The notes beneath the pieces were generated by a model. The model had not been told where the DNA came from. It ran no database searches and saw only the letters and a list, made by a program, of their open reading frames with translations. DNA of 64,000 bases, from assembly GCA_049325575.1 (NCBI GenBank), contig JBMOLK010000058.1, positions 1 through 64,000 on the forward strand. The letters run 5' to 3'. Below, in pieces: positions 62,309 to 64,000 of this stretch. The number at the start of each line of letters is the position of its first letter. Within the stretch, counting starts at the first letter, position 1. A program made the translations under genes and the position numbers. The stretch is from JBMOLK01 sp049325575 (lineage in GTDB: Bacteria; Bacillota; Clostridia; Acetivibrionales; Acetivibrionaceae).

Positions 62309-63004
62309 ATGAGGAACAAATTAATATACATAGTAGATGACGAACAAAAGATCAGGGAACTTATCAAGACTTATCTAATAAAAGAAGGGTATGATGTAGA
62401 AATTTTTGAAGATGGCAAAGCTGCTTATGAACGTTTTATAAAAAAACCTTCTGATATGCTTATTATAGATATAATGATGCCGGGTATGGATGGCTATACA
62501 TTGTGTAGAGAAATAAGAAAACTAAGCGATGTACCAATTATTTTTGTTTCTGCAAAGGATGATGAAGTTGACAGGGTGTTGGGGTTGGAGCTTGGGAGTG
62601 ACGACTATATTTCAAAGCCTTTTAGTCCGCGAGAGCTGGTAGCCAGGGTCAAAACAATCTTTAGAAGGGTTAAGGATGAACATGTCCAAAATCAGATGCA
62701 AAAAAGGAAGGAGATTAAGTGCCGGGACATCCTTGTCTTACCTGATGAAAGAAAGGTCCTTAAGGAGGATATTGAGATATGTCTGACATCTAAGGAGTAT
62801 GATTTTCTAATATATCTTATTGATAACAAAAACAAGGTCTTTAACAGGGAACAACTTATAAATAACATTTGGGGATATGACTTTATTGGTGATACAAGGG
62901 CAATTGATGACCTGGTTAAGAGGGTAAGAAAGAAGCTTTCGCAAGCAGGAGCTGCTCTGGAAATTACAACGGTTTGGGGATATGGTTATAAAATAAGCGA
63001 GTAA
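62309..63004 (+). CDS. OmpR/PhoB-family response regulator
   Basis: A 231-residue regulator. Receiver domain: YIVDDEQKIRELIKTYL, Asp in MLIIDIMMPG, FVSAKDD, Lys in YISKPF. Winged helix: LTSKEYDFLIYLI and DDLVKRVRKKLSQ, TTVWGYGYKI. Followed after 14 bases by its histidine kinase. Divergent from the coiled-coil gene, 185 bases apart. Confidence 0.93.
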   Translation: MRNKLIYIVDDEQKIRELIKTYLIKEGYDVEIFEDGKAAYERFIKKPSDMLIIDIMMPGMDGYTLCREIRKLSDVPIIFVSAKDDEVDRVLGLELGSDDYISKPFSPRELVARVKTIFRRVKDEHVQNQMQKRKEIKCRDILVLPDERKVLKEDIEICLTSKEYDFLIYLIDNKNKVFNREQLINNIWGYDFIGDTRAIDDLVKRVRKKLSQAGAALEITTVWGYGYKISE

Positions 63005-63018
63005 GTGAGGTTGTTACA

Positions 63019-64000
63019 GTGAAAAAGTCCATCACTTCAAGAATCATGATATCATACTTGTTGATCATTTTAATATCACAGTCATTTATAGGCACACTAT
63101 TTGGTTTTACTGCCGAAAAGTATGTTGAAAGAAGAGAGGCTGAAAATTTAAGGAAGAATGCTTCTGTCATAATTAGAATTATAAAGGGTGAACTCCAGGC
63201 TGAAAAAAGACTCTCGGATTATAGAATTCAACAGTTAATTAAGGAGGCAGTCAAGAAAAATATACGAAGCCAGAATATTTCTTTTGTAGTCCTAACCAGG
63301 GATTTGCAAGTTATATATCCTAAAAATAGTGTACACACAGATGATTTTATGGCAATAATTTTCCCCAAAATAGAAGATGAGTTTAAGAGGTATGGTGAAC
63401 GAATTATTAGAATCAAGACAGATGAAATGGATTATGCCGTGCATATAGTTCCTGCAAGAATTAATGTTAAAGATGGGAGACTAAACTGGATAGTACTCTA
63501 TAGACCTATGGAGCAGCTCCATGAGCTTAGACGGAGCATGACTTCTATCTTGTTTATTTATCTTCTTTTTGCCACAATTGTAGCACTGGTTGTTGGTATC
63601 CTCATTGCTAGGTCTATAGCAAAGCCTATTGTTCTACTTAAGAAAAGAACTGAAAGGATATCTAAAAGAGATTATGACTCAAAAGTAGAGATAAATACAG
63701 GAGATGAGTTGGAGGCATTGGCTAATACTATTGATAAAATGGCAAAAGAGCTTAAGGAATATGATATGGCACAGAAAAAGTTTTTGCAGAATGCTTCCCA
63801 TGAGCTTAAGACACCTCTTATGTCAATACAGGGTTATGCGGAAGGAATAAAGGATGGAGTGTTTGAAGACAATAACGAGGCTCTTGATATTATAGTTGAG
63901 GAAAGTACTCGATTAAAAGGTATTGTAGAAGAACTTATTTACCTTTCAAAGCTTGAGACTATGGAGAACTTTTATAAATTTTCTAATGAAAACATTAACA
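63019..64000 (+). CDS. Sensor histidine kinase, 3' end outside the window
   Basis: The partner kinase of the regulator just upstream, starting with GTG at 63019 and open to the window end (327 codons). Helix near residues 7-32, external sensor of about 135 residues, second helix (SILFIYLLFATIVALVVGIL), HAMP (SIAKPIVLLKKRTERISKRD), then HisKA with FLQNASHELKTPLMSIQG, His being the phospho-acceptor. The HATPase domain lies beyond the end. The ribosome site GTGAGG is moderate. Confidence 0.9.
   Translation, partial: MKKSITSRIMISYLLIILISQSFIGTLFGFTAEKYVERREAENLRKNASVIIRIIKGELQAEKRLSDYRIQQLIKEAVKKNIRSQNISFVVLTRDLQVIYPKNSVHTDDFMAIIFPKIEDEFKRYGERIIRIKTDEMDYAVHIVPARINVKDGRLNWIVLYRPMEQLHELRRSMTSILFIYLLFATIVALVVGILIARSIAKPIVLLKKRTERISKRDYDSKVEINTGDELEALANTIDKMAKELKEYDMAQKKFLQNASHELKTPLMSIQGYAEGIKDGVFEDNNEALDIIVEESTRLKGIVEELIYLSKLETMENFYKFSNENIN

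Overview
The window looks like chromosomal DNA of an anaerobic, spore-former-type clostridial cellulose degrader of the Clostridium thermocellum / Acetivibrio group. The DNA is AT-rich with strong AGGAGG ribosome sites. It carries a secreted GH9-CBM3 cellulase with a type I dockerin, a second (broken) dockerin protein, clostridial two-component systems, a tungsten aldehyde:ferredoxin oxidoreductase operon and a mannan-oligosaccharide locus. The species assignment is inference; no database was searched.

Layout. 1-7 kb: end of a SagB-type nitroreductase, a GH3 beta-glucosidase-type lipoprotein, two secreted or lipoprotein genes of unknown role and an OmpR-type two-component pair. 7.5-16.4 kb: cellulosomal GH9 enzyme, a copper-amine-oxidase-N (stalk) domain protein, a 1354-residue secreted protein with four carbohydrate-binding modules and a split von Willebrand A domain, and an alkaline phosphatase. 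16.8-27.4 kb: a compact tungsten-enzyme island with ferredoxin + AOR + MoaD-like carrier, mogA on the opposite strand, then tupABC, moeA, a moeA-PBP fusion, moaA, moaC and a MOSC protein. A candidate Moco/Tuco-type riboswitch precedes tupA and could hide the tupA ribosome site. 27.7-30.6 kb: a second copy of the stalk-protein + split-VWA-protein pair. 31-33.4 kb: an N-terminally shortened flagellin and a membrane chemotaxis-type transducer. 33.7-43.5 kb: a large cytoplasmic GH63/MGH1-like glycosidase, then a minus-strand operon for mannan oligosaccharides (binding protein, two permeases, 2-epimerase, GH113 mannanase) with a LacI regulator.

43.9-49.6 kb holds small accessory genes: a Phd/RelE-type toxin-antitoxin pair, GrpB-like, tautomerase-like, a YARHG lipoprotein, a Y-family polymerase and an M50-like membrane protein. 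49.8-54.1 kb is a decaying patch: a dockerin protein with alpha-2-macroglobulin-like segments split over three frames, and a truncated acetyl xylan esterase. 54-64 kb: a PAS-GAF kinase with a phosphatase-type response regulator, DUF503, tRNA-Ala(GGC), DUF202, a stand-alone S14 gene, small proteins, a SIR2-like protein, engB, a secreted coiled-coil protein and a second OmpR-type pair that runs off the end.

The most unusual content is the duplicated two-gene cassette (9.9-14.8 kb and 27.7-30.6 kb). In both copies a VWA metal-site motif is followed at once by about 230-290 residues of beta-solenoid-like sequence before the rest of the VWA fold resumes. Other notable items are the tupA leader RNA, the dockerin/macroglobulin remnant, a G10 tract in the ribosome-binding position of a surface-protein gene, and paired TTTTGCAAAA palindromes in front of the GH9 gene. 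No CRISPR array, rRNA, prophage or transposase was seen.
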